Assembly (NCBI GenBank): GCA_044507695.1
Contig: JBIQJD010000003.1
Span: forward strand, 186,001-250,000
Origin: JBIQJD01 sp044507695
Lineage (GTDB): Bacteria > Bacteroidota > Ignavibacteria > Ignavibacteriales > Ignavibacteriaceae
Length of the DNA stretch: 64,000 bases
Direction of reading: 5' to 3'
The position numbers and the translations under genes were made by a program. The notes beneath the pieces are model-generated. The model saw only the letters and a program-made list of their open reading frames with translations, had not been told where the DNA came from and searched no databases. Shown here in pieces: positions 62,892 through 64,000 of the stretch (position 1 is the first letter of the stretch; each line of letters begins with the position of its first letter).

Positions 62892-64000
62892 ATGAATATT
62901 GGAATATTAGGCGGCGGCCAGCTTGCGCGTATGTCTGCTTACCAGGCTTATAAATTAGGATTTGAAATTTCCATTCTTGAAAAAGAAAAAAATTCTCCCG
63001 CAGGACAATTAACCAAACATGAATACGTTGGCAGCATTGATGATGATGCATTGCTTTTAGAATTTTCTCAAAACTGTGATATTGTAACTCTTGAAAATGA
63101 ATTTGTGGATTACCGCCGGTTGGAATTGATTGAAAATTCAGGCAAAATAGTTTTGCCTTCTTCAATAACAATCTCGCTCATTCAAGATAAACTAATACAG
63201 AAGCGATCGCTTCAGAAATTTAATCTGCCTGTTCCCGGATTTATTGAAGTAAAAAATGATACTACGTATGCAGATCTTAAAGCATACTTAGGTGAGAAGT
63301 TTATTTTGAAATCAAGAAAGATGGGGTATGATGGTTACGGAAATTTTAAAGTTGAAAATGAAAATGACTATATGGTAGGATTTGAAAAACTTACACAGCG
63401 GCACAATTCACTCTTAGCCGAAGAATTCATCTCATTCCGAAAAGAACTTGCAGTAATGGCTGCAAGAACTGAAAAGGAAATAAAAGTTTATCCTGTTGTT
63501 GAAACTATTCAGAAAAATCATATTTGCCATACAGTAATTGCACCTGCTCTAATCTCCAAAAAATTATATAAGGATGCTGAAGAACTTGCTGTTGAAGCAG
63601 TAAAAGCCGTTGATGGTTTTGGAATATTTGGAATAGAAATGTTTCAAACAGTTGAGTCAATCCTCATAAATGAAATGGCTCCTCGTCCTCATAATTCAGG
63701 TCATTACACAATTGAAGCATGTGTCACTTCACAGTTTGAAAATCACATAAGAGCAGTATCCGGCTTACCGTTAGGCTCAACAGAGATGTACAAAAAATTT
63801 GCAGTGATGATAAATCTTCTCGGTAAAAGAGAAGGTGAGGGCATAGTTGAAAATTATAATGATGCCTTAGCTGATGAAGAAATTCATCTCCATATTTACG
63901 GCAAAAGAAAATCCCGTGCCGGAAGAAAAATGGGACACATTACCATGCTTGGAGACAGCCTTAATTCAATTCTTGAAAGAGCAAAAACAATTGAAGAAAA
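62892..64000 (+). CDS. purK: N5-carboxyaminoimidazole ribonucleotide synthase PurK, cut by window edge
   Basis: The first 369 codons of an ATP-grasp enzyme that makes N5-CAIR from AIR and bicarbonate in purine synthesis. Visible are the N-terminal MNIGILGGGQLARMSAYQAY, the ATP-grasp lysine region FILKSRKMGYDGYGNF, the metal site EMAPRPHNSGHYTIEAC and the end segment HIYGKRKSRAGRKMGHIT. The stop is outside the window. purE is not visible. Another purine gene, purC, is 41 kb away. Confidence 0.96.
   Translation, partial: MNIGILGGGQLARMSAYQAYKLGFEISILEKEKNSPAGQLTKHEYVGSIDDDALLLEFSQNCDIVTLENEFVDYRRLELIENSGKIVLPSSITISLIQDKLIQKRSLQKFNLPVPGFIEVKNDTTYADLKAYLGEKFILKSRKMGYDGYGNFKVENENDYMVGFEKLTQRHNSLLAEEFISFRKELAVMAARTEKEIKVYPVVETIQKNHICHTVIAPALISKKLYKDAEELAVEAVKAVDGFGIFGIEMFQTVESILINEMAPRPHNSGHYTIEACVTSQFENHIRAVSGLPLGSTEMYKKFAVMINLLGKREGEGIVENYNDALADEEIHLHIYGKRKSRAGRKMGHITMLGDSLNSILERAKTIEE

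Noticed and set aside
1..64000. CRISPR arrays, phage defence islands, integrases or transposases
   Set aside because: No regularly spaced repeats and no recognisable proteins of these types were found on either strand.

Overview
The window is AT-rich, densely packed chromosomal DNA from a Gram-negative bacterium. It most likely comes from the Ignavibacteria/Chlorobi side of the FCB group. Four secreted proteins end in a type IX secretion (T9SS) sorting domain with the YPNPFN motif, in the form seen in Ignavibacteria. There are LPS/KDO genes and lipoproteins, and a Bacteroidetes-style promoter can be proposed for purC. Most genes lack strong Shine-Dalgarno sequences. No rRNA, tRNA, CRISPR array, intact insertion sequence or prophage is visible. 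The class assignment is an inference from protein style, not from a marker gene.

Layout. 1-4.9 kb: the end of dnaK with a small heat-shock protein, a membrane acyltransferase, ruvB, a Rieske oxygenase and a CsbD stress protein, followed by a degenerate repeat. 5.0-7.8 kb: a translationally coupled phosphonate/phosphate-type ABC transporter (phnD-phnC-phnE). 7.8-11.6 kb (minus strand): a TetR regulator, a YtxH protein, a rhomboid protease, and a sodium:solute symporter coupled to a 67-residue membrane peptide. 11.9-13 kb: a six-repeat propeller lipoprotein. 13.2-18.5 kb: an LPS operon (kdsA, an unknown gene, kdsD, lptC, an OstA-like lptA, lptB). 18.5-20.5 kb: DNA repair (a zincless Fpg/Nei glycosylase and Ada). 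21.4-27.3 kb: purC, DUF971, pgsA, pgpA and a cinA-thpR-recA-recX block. 28-33.5 kb: proline/TCA-cycle genes (pruA, sucC), a TPR protein and aroE.

33.5-44.3 kb (minus strand): two aminotransferases flanking PEP carboxykinase, with a structured leader upstream of the operon. Then come an M19 dipeptidase, an OSBS/N-acylamino-acid racemase-type enolase, an AsmA-like protein, an OmpA protein with calcium-binding-type repeats, and coaD. 44.4-52.2 kb (minus): a surface/secreted protein island with a YVTN-type propeller lipoprotein carrying a cytochrome-like motif, two tandem choice-of-anchor-B proteins, a cupin and an FG-GAP/VCBS protein. 52.1-57.7 kb (minus): rsmD, a PilM-like protein, a pseudopilin-like protein, ComEA, then dnaJ-grpE-hrcA. 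57.8-64 kb: a secreted C39-type peptidase (minus), then an alkaline-phosphatase-superfamily protein, comEC and the start of purK (plus).

How the genes work together. The lpt/kds operon builds and exports the LPS core. ComEA, ComEC, the pilus-like pair and cinA-recA are consistent with DNA uptake and recombination. PEPCK with two aminotransferases and sucC handles C4 acids and amino acids. HrcA-GrpE-DnaJ with DnaK and Hsp20 forms the chaperone network, split between two loci. No obviously new defence or mobile system was found. The best leads are the hairpin leader of the PEPCK operon, the unknown gene inside the LPS operon, the small symporter partner and the PilM/pseudopilin/ComEA set.
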